NCBI GenBank assembly: GCA_019648995.1 | Contig: BLXT01005946.1 | Span: 1,428,583-1,469,333, forward strand | Direction: 5' to 3' | Origin: Plakobranchus ocellatus | Lineage: Eukaryota > Mollusca > Gastropoda > Plakobranchidae | Length of the DNA: 40,751 nucleotides | In this document: positions 11,331 through 23,900 of the stretch, in pieces | Position numbering within the stretch: position 1 is the first letter of the stretch | How the letters are laid out: every line of letters starts with the position of its first letter | Notes under the pieces: model-generated | Told to the model about the DNA's origin: nothing | The model's database searches: none | The model's input: only the letters and a program-made list of their open reading frames with translations | Program-made: the position numbers and the translations under genes

Positions 11331-11549
11331 TTGAATATGTGATATCCATTTATGTTTCAAAAAGCTGAGATCAAATAGTATAAGACAAGCTATATTATAT
11401 CACAAACAAATAAGCTGAGCAAAAGATGTGTTTTCAACCTTTTACGTGGGCAATATGGTTCATGGGCAAACAAACAAAAAAAGAACATCATTCAATTATT
11501 AAATATGTGTTGTTTAAATACTTCAACAAACACAAGATGAGGAATCAGT
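11331..11549. other. Intergenic / 3' flank of EOGT
   Basis: AT-rich; nothing recognised beyond the candidate polyadenylation signal adjacent to it. Confidence 0.4.
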
Positions 11550-11559
11550 TTTATTTATT
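11550..11559 (-). terminator. Candidate EOGT polyadenylation signal
   Basis: The minus strand reads AATAAATAAA here, two overlapping AATAAA hexamers about 160 nt after the stop codon. It is the nearest such hexamer downstream, but the region is AT-rich, so chance is possible. Confidence 0.4.
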
Positions 11560-11717
11560 TTTCCAAAATGAGGGATATTTGCTGCACATCTTAGTTTTAT
11601 ATCTTTCTATTGAATTCTTCTTTGGCTAATAAGTTGTTCTTCGAGGAAGGCACTTACAACATATCTAGCAGAATGGCGTTACCATGTGACCATTGTAAAA
11701 GATTTCATATTGTCCAT

Positions 11718-11903
11718 TTACAACTCATCTTTTTCAATACTTTCTTCAGCACTTTCAAAATACCACTTTTCAGCCCTAGCTTGTATAAACTGTGGATGAG
11801 TTCTCACATGGTCTGCTGCTTTGTAAACAAGTCTCATAAATTCTTCCACATCAAAAGCGTAGTTAGTGAACTTGGCATGTGCTCCCAGAGTTGGATGATG
11901 ACC
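11718..11903 (-). CDS. EOGT: EOGT coding exon 16 (C-terminus, KDEL, stop)
   Basis: From the acceptor TTGGCAG this exon encodes 61 residues and [23 protein letters not shown] and AADHV match the family. The tail after the HP dipeptide is longer and acidic compared with vertebrates and ends in KDEL, an ER retrieval signal in place of the vertebrate HDEL-type ending. Confidence 0.96.
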   Translation of the reverse strand, partial: GHHPTLGAHAKFTNYAFDVEEFMRLVYKAADHVRTHPQFIQARAEKWYFESAEESIEKDEL

Positions 11904-14900
11904 CTGCCAATGAGAGCTTTTTTAAACAGCTAGCTAGACATATTTGAATTAATATGGAGAGAACAAAATAAATGCTGACCAAATAAACCACAGCAATGAC
12001 ATGCAATGACTTATATCTAAAATAGCAAAAACGACCCATTTCCTTTAGATGAGAAAAGAGGAAAAAAACAAAACCAAGAAAGAAAATGTGTTTTGCAGCC
12101 AGTAAATAAACTAGAAGTCACTCTCTGGATCATTTAAATCGTTGGCTTAACCAGCAATATGATTCTGAAAGCTTTTCAACGAAAAAAACTGGATAGAGAG
12201 ACATCAATTCTGTGAGGAGGACACAATTTAGAAATTAATAAAGAAAAAAAAGTTTAGAGAAAAAATTCATCCCAAAAAGTGTTATTTGAAATATCTGAAT
12301 GATGCAGGTTGGTCTAAAATCATAAAAAGTGATATCTCAAGTCTGACAGATAATAATATGAGCTGCATAAGAGTAAAATCATATACTGAGTAACGGGTAT
12401 TCAATTTATTTTAAGAAAGGCATGAAAAAAAAAGTTTTGCACATACCTCATCCTCTTGCATCAGTTTGTGCTTCTTTTCCCATGTCATATACTTAATACC
12501 TCGCAATCTGGCTAGATCTGAGTAACAGTTTGGATCCTCACAGTTGTATCTGAAGTTGTGAATAAAAGGAAACATGTAAATGTAAAAATAAAATAGTCAG
12601 ACAGTCTTACAGTTTGCAATAGCAATAAAAATACTTTTCTATTACTATAGCATCATTAAAGTTATTAAAAAAAAAAAAACCCACAAGTGCCAAAACAAAA
12701 CTGATTTGTTGTATCATTCCTGAATAAATTTCATCTTCCTAAAAGTAGTTAAAGTCAACAACATAAAATACTGTTTGGTACCTCCAACAATTTTGTGTTT
12801 ATAAAAAGAACTAAGTCATTCTGCCACAGATTCTTTTAAGTATTCATATCTACAATTAGATCACTAATAGAAATACTTCAGAGTTGTGTTGCATGTGTCC
12901 TTATGCAACAGAGAAAAGAGGCATCTAAAGCTAATTAGATGTTTATTTTCATTCTTTGAAAACACAAAAAATATATGTTTTCAAAAACGTGGATTGTCAT
13001 CATTATGTCTGAAAGATTTTGTACCAGCTACATACGAAGAAATTGAACTCATCAATGCTAGAATTTTGAATTTCTGAGTGAAGTGGCGTAAAAAGAGATG
13101 CTTCATTTCTTAAAAATTAGTACCGGATACATACTTTTGAGTAAAGTAACCAAAAAACTTTCAAACATAGCCACAATAACAAAATCACTAAAGCAAGTTT
13201 CCCCACAACAATACTTTTGAGTTCTTTCATCACACCGCAAAGTGAGACACAGACTTACTTTCCTCACCTGGATCTACCATTGCTGTTTAGCTTTACATGA
13301 ACTATGCCTCAATCATGCTCATTTGCCCATTCCGAGTAGGTTTTTTTTTCAAAACACAATGAAAAAAGTGACACACTTTTGGGGGCCATCTTTTGGCAAT
13401 TGCTCAAATAAAGTTCAGGTAAAGTCTAGAACCTGAAGCTAAGATATGCAGTCAGTTTACAGTGTACTCCACTTATATCTATTATGCATATATATCAATA
13501 TTCTTATTATATCAACATGTATATTAAGTCCTAATACTTTCCTTAGAATTTCTTTAGGTATACTCTTGTATGCTTTTCAAAGACTAATTTTTATGGAACT
13601 GTGTCCTTTTAGTCTTTCTTCATAAACTCACAGTAGGAAAAAAACTTTGCATTTGTGTAGATCTATTTACATTTAAGGGTGCAAAAGAGACATGATATCT
13701 GTAATTATGATGCTATAGTCAGAAAAGAGGTGCGGGTAAGAACTTAGACAAGAGACTATTTTCAATCTTTGGTTGATGATATTTATTGACTTTCTCTTAT
13801 ACCGTACCGACACAATATCATCAGTCCTTAACATATCATGTGGAATGGACTGTCTTGAGATTAATTAAATGAATTTTAAAAATCTCACTTTGTATTTAAA
13901 TCATTGATAAAGTTTAATCCTCTTTCTGTGAACTTTGGTAAGTAATACTAATTGTTACTTAAGGCATGTTGATTGTGCACTACTGCATAAGCATTTCATG
14001 TGTTTTTAACAAAGAGTTGTGAGGCAACATGAGAAAATAAGTTTCAAATTCCAGGGGAAACTTTTTTACTAGAATCTTCAAATTTTACGTATAGCCTTTT
14101 CGCTCATGGAAATGAAAAGACTTTTTAATCAATAACAAAATTTCATAATCTACAGTGATAGCCTGTCAGTCTTGCAGGCTATTCAAAACAAAATTCTAAA
14201 GCTACAGATATCTGGTGCCTGTTCAATTTAATAAAAAAATTTCCAACTATATCCATATCTTTTTTCTGGATTGCTGCTCACATAGGCATCTAGGGGAATG
14301 AGAATGTAGACAAATGTACAAAGGCAGCTCTAAACAGAGCATTATTGTTTAAAAAAAAATCATTTCCTGGTCCGATCTTAAACACAAAGAAAAAGCATAC
14401 ATCCACACCATGTGGCAAGAAAATTGGGATGCTGAGGGGCAAAAAAACTTAATTAGTATTCTCCAACTTAGGAGAAGACCTCAGCAAAACAGATGAAGGA
14501 GCAGGTAGAAAACAGGAGACTGTAATGTATAGGCTTTAGATGGGCCACACATGGCCTATCCAGAGCTATCTTTTAAAAGATAAGGGACAGCCTTATGCTT
14601 TGCTTGCAACAGCCTCTACACGATCAGCATATTTTAACTGAATGCCCCAACTTTCAAGTCACCAGGACTAAATACTGCAATATAACTGACATGTACAGAC
14701 TTTTCAGAGAGGTCAATCCCTCTTGCATAGTGGATTACTTAAAGAGACTTGGTTTCTATAGAAATATCTGAGACTTTGTATAGATTCCTTTGTAAGTTTT
14801 TCTTCATATACTCAGTTAGATTTTTTACCTTTGTTTTAATTTGCTTAAGCAACTGAAAATGGTGTGTGAGACTAAATGAATGAACAATAACCCTGAGATC

Positions 14901-17900
14901 ACCGATAAATGATAGACTGGGCATACCAATAATCAATAATCAATCAGACCGAATTTAGATAGAGGAGTAAGGTTTTTACTCCTTTAAAAAAATGTAATCG
15001 GTTAAGTTATGCTCATAGCTTGATATACTCAAAATGTAACTTGTGAGTGATCCACCCAGATGCTTTACAAGTTAAAGATGCAAAATTGTATTTCCAACTG
15101 TTTTTCTAAACAGCTTAAAAAAAATCTTAGACATAACGACTAATCTCTTGTCAAATGGTCTTTTAATCCATTCAACCTCAATCTCAATAAAGTCAAAATT
15201 CAAAACCAACTTTTGCAATTCATAGGTTCATCTTTCTAGCTTTTTAATTTTTGGGTTGACCCTGCCACAAGTTGTAAGACATGGGTATTGTGAGGAGTCC
15301 TTCCCAATGACAAGAATTTTTTAGACCTGATAGTGATAGTGTGAAAAAGTATCCACCAATGCTTTTCTTCAACAAAACCTTCTCCTGAAAAAACGTTCTC
15401 AAAATTTTCAAAGTGCCTTTGATATTTTTCTCCCTTTGTCAACCTATAGCTATATGACACATATAATTTTGTGCACATAAAGTACAATTTGAAAACAAAA
15501 CACCCATTCCAATCTAAGTAAAGAGAAAAAAAGTTTTAAAAATCAGAGGCAGGATGGGGGCAAAGTAGTTTGATTTACCCACAATTAAATTGTTTTCCCG
15601 CCAAAACATAAAACCGCTACTTACAATTCTATCACAACTGCCCAATCTGGCTGGAAGAGCATATGAGTCAGTCCTGCCCCATGCATACCAATAAAGATGT
15701 CACTATTGTGGGAATGCTGACAAAATGTGACATGGGAAAAATGGGGTAGAATGAGCAGAACAACAAAAAAAAGCCCTTACAATGGAGCTTATTAAAAAAT
15801 ACCATGATAACTATAACGCACATTATTTTAAGCTCTACAAAATTATCATAACAAAAAAATTAGCAGATATAAACAGCAACAACAGCCATGAAATGTTTCT
15901 TAAAGCAGCTCAACATTGCTCAATGAATTTGAAGCCAAAAAAAATTTTTTTTGGGGGGGGGTAAAAGGAATGAATATTAAAACTGGTAGAATTCTCACTA
16001 TTTCAGAAATATTCTTAATCCCATTATTTTCACATCTGAAGAAGACTACTGTAAGGCTTTTTCAAAAATGATAAAACTAGAGATAAGGCTTTATGAGAAA
16101 ATTAATGTTTTTGACTCTATACTTTTTTGCTAAAAAAAAATAAAAAGTTTTAATCCAAGAGACTAAGTTACAAAAATGTTTTTGAAAATTCATAATGAAA
16201 TTATCAAAGTATTGGCAGATTAAAAAATGAATTAATCAAACAACAAATACATTAATAGACAAAAAAAAAAAATTGAGTAATTAACTCACTTTCAGCTGTT
16301 CTTCAAAGGGCATATTTCTGCAGATACAAAAAGCGTTTAAAAATATGGATGTTAGATATGATAAACCAGTGCTTGTTACTTTTGAATATAAAAATACATT
16401 TTCAACAAAACTAATCTTCATCACCCCTAGCAGTTTTTTTTTTTTTTGACAGAAAAAAGGGGTGCATTTAAAGCATAAATTTTTAAGTCATATTATGATC
16501 ATAGATGGTGAGAATATTGGCAATTGGAACACCACTTCATAAAAGATCTATCAAAAACTTTGTTTGTACACTTCTTAAATCTCTTAAGATCAAAACTAAC
16601 TTACGTTCAACTGTTTCTATTTATCAACTTCAATTTTTTATTTTTTTTCCTTGAAAAATAGTATGCAAAACATTAAAAGCAGAGATTCTGGACAATTAAT
16701 CAGATTTGAATAACTTGAAAATTCCACCTCTTTCTCTTACTCTAAAAAAAACGCTAATTAAATATCCATGCTTTTAATAAATCTAACTGTAAAAAAAAAA
16801 AAAAACCTTTCTTGCTTATTAGAATTATTATGCAAAAATCATCTATAGTTGCCTTAAGTTTTTCCAAGCAAATAAACAATTAATAAGCTAGAAATTATCT
16901 CTAAATACCTGTTGTACACCACTAATGACACCTCAAGCTCTCCATCTGCTTTCATGGCTTTTACAAGCTGGAGAAGAAAATCCAAGGAACAATGATTATA
17001 ACTGATAACCCTTCAGACAAAATATTTCAAGACAGAAATCGAGTTTACAAATTCTTGTTTGACTTGTCTGAAATGTTCAATGAAAATAATCTTGACAAGA
17101 CTTGTCAAGATTATAATATATATAAAAAAAAAATATATATATATTTATATATATATATAAAAAAAGATATATATATATATATATATATATAAACAGAGAG
17201 ATCTAACAAATTGTGACTTTAGTATAAAGCCTTGAATGTCTAAGTTCCATCATTTGAGACTCCTTATTGTGCCATTCAAAGTGTTTATCATATTTTCCAG
17301 TATTTAATCTCTGAAAAAATATGAAAACCTCAAGCTGATTATCTAAATTTAATAAATGCAAAGTGTAAGCCAAATTTCACTTTTGGTGGTTGTTTTTTTT
17401 GTCTTTTTTTTTGTGCAGTTGATTTGCTTGTCTTCAATCGGTGATGGAGCAAATCTGATTTAGCCCATGTAAACCTAAAATTGATAAGAAACAATCAAAG
17501 GATAAAGAAGGATAGCAAGTTATGGGGGTCATAGTTTATGGAAAGTAAGAATACATCTGTGGTCTGCCCAGCAGTTTTAAATTTATGGTAAAATAACGAA
17601 GATTTAAAGTTTAAAAATGAAAATTATGAATTAAAATGTAATTATAAATACCTTGTCCTCATTTAGAATGTTTCTGTACTGCGTTTTTCTTGATAGCAAT
17701 GTCACTCGTATTTTATCTTTCTGTGAAAGTTGAAATAAAAAGAAAAGAAAATATTCAATATGAGGCTTTCATTCAGATAAACATTTAAAGATCTCAAAAC
17801 AAATTTTATAACAATGAAAGAAAAAATTAAGGGCGAAAGTACAAAAAAAAAGACTTTAACGAGATAGTGAAACCTTGCTACAAAAGAGAGAAATATACAT

Positions 17901-20900
17901 ATTACGTGTCATTGTGGCTTTATTATGCTGTTATGCCAAAAGGCTTCTCTTGTTTCAGTTACATCTAAATCCCTTTCTTCAAGGGGTTTTTAAGTATTAT
18001 TAAAACATAAAATAATTCAATGAAACTATGAATTAGATGGGCATAAAAGATGATTGTTTTTTACAGTTATCTTTCCCACTCTAGCACAAATGTATGCTCT
18101 AGTCGGATGGAGTGGCTTCGCCAATGACCTGAGTCAGATGCTTCTATTTTTGTCGAAGCGGATGGTTCAGTGCTTGTTCACTTGGTTCCTCTGTCTGGCA
18201 AGGCGGTGGGTGCCAACAAGGGTGCGGGTTTGAATCCTACTCGGGCATGTCGTCATTTTCTCTCATCTTCTGTCTTGTCTTGTCTTGTCCGTTGTTAGGT
18301 CTAAGTGCTTGAATGTCTTCTTCATCTTTTATATTTTACAGTTATCATTAAATGGATTCTTCTTACCCTTGTAAATCTATACATAAAAGTAGATACTCTC
18401 TACTGCAGGATAGCTCCTTTATAATTATATTAGTTCTCCAACTTGAGTCATTTTGTAACCTTTAATCTAAAAAGTTGAGATTTCAAAAACATTCAACACA
18501 GCAGTACTGAAAATACTCTACGTAAATTCAAGGACACTGAAGATTTTCAAGCAAAACAAAGATTCAATAATTCTGTACAATGAGCTTTTTTTTGTACTGT
18601 AGGTGCCGTATCTGGAATAGACAGTAACAATCAGGTCCTAAACTCTGATCTGTTCTTAGTTAACTTTATAAGTCTGTTGCAGCTACCATTCCTTATTGCC
18701 CATGAATTAAGACTTTCAATGAAAGTTATCCTCTGTCGATTACTTTTGCGTTTGCCTTCAATTTTTCCAGTGATTGCTAATTTTTTTTAACCTTTGAGTT
18801 GGTAAATGTGTCACAGAAATTGTACTTGCCTCAGTTTTATGCCTTTTTAATGGATGATCGATCATGTTTAACTTCTATCAATCCTGATTCACTGAATTTT
18901 TCCTTCCATGATATCCCAATTATTCTCCTGATAAACCATATCTCTACTTTTTCCAGTTTTATCTCTGTTTCCTTGTTTATTGTGTAACACTTTTAGTCTC
19001 TATACTCTAAACATATGTTTTCATTACCCTCATTTGGGTGTCCATACTTATGTTTTTGTCAATATTGATTTTGATTTCTTAGCCATGGCTATTTTTTTTC
19101 CTTATTCCATTTGTGCATCACCATATCTTTTCCTTACTTCACTTGTGCATCAACATCTGATGTTATTAGGTAGCCATGGTGATTGAATTTTGTGTCTCAC
19201 TTGATTTATTCTACTTTTCTGAAGGGATTGCATTTCGGTTTGTGGATTTCTTTGAGATGACCATGCATTCCGTTTTTTTCACACTTACAGACGGGCCCAT
19301 TCTTTTAGACTTTAAACAACAGTATCTAAAAATTTTGAAGTTGTTTGTACCAGATTATGCCATCAAAACTGTTTCACCTGCTTACCTGAGATCATTAAAA
19401 GATCCCCATTTACTTCTAAGCCAGAAATTCCTTGAGATTCCTCAAGATTATTTCACTATATTGGTTGAATAAGATCAGGTGACATTACATATTCCTGCCT
19501 CTCACCTTCTTTGATGGATTTGAAATACTGTGTCCTCCTTTATTTTTACAGATCCATTCAGACCTCAATACAAGTATGCATTTCTGATAACTATCAAATC
19601 TTTATTATCAATGTCTATTTTTCTAGCATGTAGAACAGCCTTTCAAGTTTTACTTTGGAAAAGGCCTTAGAATAATCAATGAAACAGATGCGTTTTTTTT
19701 TTTTGTGCTTTCCCGGATACCTTTCCATAAGCACTGACAAAGTGAAGATTGCATTTCTAGTTCCTTAATCAATCACAAAGCCTAAGTGGTTTTTACATAT
19801 TTTTGGTCTTACAGTCTTGCCCACTGTATGCATCAAAACTCTCAAAAGGATATTGGTCAAATGGCTCATTGAACTGATTGTACTATGAAGTTTACAACCT
19901 GTTGCCTCTGGTGTTTTAAGCTATATTATGAAGAACAGATTTAAAAAGGTCTTTTGGGATTGCACCAGTGACACATAATACATTTAGGAGTTTTGTAGTC
20001 AACATCTTTCCCTTAAGTATCTATGTTGTTATTATATCTGTTGGTATTTATCTATCTGGTAGCTTTTCCATTTTTTATTTTCTTTATTTCTATCCTCACA
20101 TCTTCTTTGAGGATAGTTGGGCCTTTTGATTTTTTCCTCATTTCAGGTTCTGCACCTCTGTCATGTATATAAAGATCTTCCACATTTTCTGAACATCTGT
20201 TTAGCACTTTTTTCTTTTCCATTAAAATTTCATTTAACTTTTGCACCACTCACTTCCTTTAATTAAAGTACATGAATTTACTGTCAATAGTTTGATTCTG
20301 CTTTATTTTTATCACCTTATATTTTGTTAATATTAGTGTACATGAATTCACTGTCACTAATTTGATTTTTGCTTTATTTCTTGCCTTTGTTGATTGATTC
20401 ATTATTCTTTTGTATATTGGATTTTTTTTATTGATCTTTTGTGTCAATCTTTGTATCTGATTTCTTTTTGTTTTACTTACATTTTTCATCCATCCAATCT
20501 AGAATTTCTTTGTTGATCCATTTTTGGAAATGTTTTCCTCTATGAANNNNNNNNNNNNNNNNNNNNNNNNNNNNNNNNNNNNNNNNNNNNNNNNNNNNNN
20601 NNNNNNNNNNNNNNNNNNNNNNNNNNNNNNNNNNNNNNNNNNNNNNNNNNNNNNNNNNNNNNNNNNNNNNNNNNNNNNNNNNNNNNNNNNNNNNNNNNNN
20701 NNNNNNNNNNNNNNNNNNNNNNNNNNNNNNNNNNNNNNNNNNNNNNNNNNNNNNNNNNNNNNNNNNNNNNNNNNNNNNNNNNNNNNNNNNNNNNNNNNNN
20801 NNNNNNNNNNNNNNNNNNNNNNNNNNNNNNNNNNNNNNNNNNNNNNNNNNNNNNNNNNNNNNNNNNNNNNNNNNNNNNNNNNNNNNNNNNNNNNNNNNNN

Positions 20901-23900
20901 NNNNNNNNNNNNNNNNNNNNNNNNNNNNAGCTTTCATCAAACTGCTTCCAACACATCCTGGCATCTGAAGAAAAATGAACAAAACCAAGGCTCAAGCCTC
21001 TGTTACCAAAATCATGTAAGGTGAAAAAGGAGCCAATCAATTAAAACCATCCAATTTATTAGTCACAACGAAAACGCTACCAAAAGCTCTGATGTATTTT
21101 TTAAACAATAATTCAGACTTAAAATTCAGAAAAATGTACAAGGAAGATCAAGATAATTACACAATTGACAATTATTAGTCACATTGAAATTTAGATGTTA
21201 AAAAATTAGAGTCTTTGAATCTCCAGTTCCCTGTAAAAAAAAAAAAAAATAAATAATCATGTTACAAAAATCTATAATTCTATGACCCCATGCATGGGCC
21301 TGATAATCTACATTTTCTTTAAAATTGAGATACCTCACACTAAATTTTATTCATTTTAATTACATGGGAGCAGTGCAAAAGGTTTAGGAGATAAAATGCA
21401 TTTGTCTGTTTTGTCACCTTTCAAATGAAACCAAAATTTCATGCATGAAACTGATGAGCCTCATTTTCATATATGGAAGACTAAAATGTGCTCTAAGCTC
21501 ATTTTAAGCAGCAACAGCCTTACTGTCAAGGAACTGTTATTTGAGTTTTTAAAGTCGGAGCTTTTATAAAATTTTATTGGTAACACAATATATGTTATAT
21601 TATAATTTTGTAAATTATGCTACTTAAGATAAAGGTTTATGTACATATTGAAAGAGAAACCAAAGTAGAATAAAAATTTAGAAGAAAAGAACTCTTAGGC
21701 CTTCAATATCAAAAAAGTTTTTTTTTTATTTTAGATCCCCAACTGGTTCTTGAAATATCTTAATCTAATGTAGACAGTCTTAGAATAAATCTAATTACTG
21801 CTTTTTATAATATAATATCAAGACCAAGAAACAAAATCATGAGTTTTTAATCCACTCTGCTAAATTTATATGAAGATTGGCGAGTTGATTCAGATTTGCA
21901 ATGTCGAAAGTGTTGGCCATTCCTCTAATTATTCTTCTCTAAATTATTTTTTAATGATCCAAAAACAATGCAATTTACATGTATTTTAGAGCGATGCCTA
22001 GATCTTATCTAGTATAATGAAAAGCAAGAGCCTATAAAAGGCTAGAGACTAAATCTAGTCAGTGAAATATGAGTTTGAACGAGGTCTAAAAATTAGTAAG
22101 TACCAAAAACTATGTCTAATCTTCACAAAGTATATCAAAGTGAACCATCTAACCTAGACAGGTCACAATAGATAAAATAAATTTCAGAATCTTCTACAAT
22201 ATGCATCATCATGTGGATTAAATTTGACCATGATGGATAAAATCATCGATTGTGAAAATTATAATAAGAATATAAAATCGTCAAACAATAGCTCAGTTTA
22301 CTCTAATGCACGTGGGCCTGAATTAAATCTGGATTAGATCTACTAACACAAGTTACCCAAAATCAAATAACCCTACATCTAGACAGGGTGCTTAAAACTT
22401 TATTTTTACAATAATTTAAACACTTGATACCTACCAACTCTTTATATGAAAATATGAAGGCACATCAAAGCTCAACCCTAATGCTGAATTTTAGCCAAGG
22501 CCTAGACCTAATCCACGATAGATAGATTGATTCCATTATTTCAAAGTTTCAGATTAATGGATCACCTTATCCAGCATTTCAATCCGTTTTCTATATACTT
22601 CAGCAATATAATTATATTGCTCTCTTTTTCTTAGAATTCTACAAGGGACAACATTCACAAAATGCTAAAAAAATGCCGAGTTCTATGGACATTTTTGAGC
22701 CTTAGGCCTGATTAAATGGGACCAACTTAAAGCATCTATAGAAGAAGAGAAAATCCTCAGTATGCTGAATAAAAACGATCGGAAACAGGAGGCCAGATTT
22801 TTTTTTAAAAATCCACATCAGATGCAAATGACAATAATATTAATGATCTTGATTGAGAAAAACATCAGACCACCAAATTCTTGATTGCATGCTTATACAG
22901 TCATAACTCAAATAGCTACTGGGTCAATTCATCTTAAATTATCGATATCCTCATTATAGGCAGAAAAGAATGAAAATAGCAAGAAAGTCAACTTAAAACC
23001 ATTTCCATAATATGTATTAACAAACCGTATGCGCTCTGACTTTAATCTGCTCCTGTTTTGGCAAAAATTGCAGCTTAAATCTACCTTCATTTGTTTCCAT
23101 CGATACAGTAAAACGCTGTGCAATAAAAGGCTGTGCACAGAAATTATGTTGCCATGCGAATTTTTATTGCAAACATGTATATATTAACTGCCGAGACCAA
23201 TTTTTGGGGGATCCAAAATTCAAAATTTTGAAATTTTGCCTTCAGATTTGTACTTAGCAGCCTCGATTTAGCAAGAAAAAAAATATCAAACATTTGTTTA
23301 TATGTTTGGTTTGTTTGTTGTTATTGTATACCAACTCTCTTCCCTCTGTTTTTTTTTCCCTTTTGCTTCAATTAGAAATGCCTTTAGCTCTTTCTCAAAT
23401 GGGACACTTGGGACACAAATGGTATAATTTGGGTACTGACAGATATATGATTATTATTGTTGCTGTTGTTGATGTTGCTGTTGTTACTACTATTGTTGTT
23501 GTTATTATTATTACTATTATTATTGTCATCATTGTTGTTGTTTTTCTTCTTCTTATCATTATTATTAAGACCTTGAAGAAAAAATAAGCATCAATATCAT
23601 CATTAGCAACAGTGGTATAAAAAATTTTTTTAGGGCGTTTTTTTTCTCTCCTGTTTCGTCACTATTTTCTGCATTACTTATTACTTTATTTCAGTCAAAT
23701 TTGATCTAGGAAGAAAACCTCAGAGTACAAAATGTTGAGTGTTTATCTTCTGACAAGTAGAGAAGTTTATAACACCAATCAGCACCAAAAGCTAGTTTCT
23801 CCTCTCCTCTTCCCTTACAACAATACTCTACGACACCAAACTGTTGTTCTGCTTTTGTGACCCTAATTGACCCAGACTGTGTTTGCTAGGGGTTATCAAA

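Larger units (their letters stand above)
17721..20928 (-). other. EOGT intron 10 with part of the N gap
   Basis: From the acceptor at 17721 upward this intron holds a SINE (about 18150-18300) and an RTE-like LINE (18601 into the gap). Its donor lies inside the gap. The upper part of the interval also includes the unseen end of exon 10. Confidence 0.75.

Noticed and set aside
18156..18250. Possible functional tRNA gene
   Set aside because: A and B boxes are present, but the acceptor and anticodon arms do not pair; it fits a SINE better.
19176..19472. Plus-strand 98-residue open frame
   Set aside because: It is the antisense shadow of LINE copy A, whose homology is on the minus strand.
23294..23587. 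Val/Ile-rich 97-residue open frame resembling a membrane protein
   Set aside because: It is the translation of a TTG/TTA trinucleotide repeat inside an EOGT intron.
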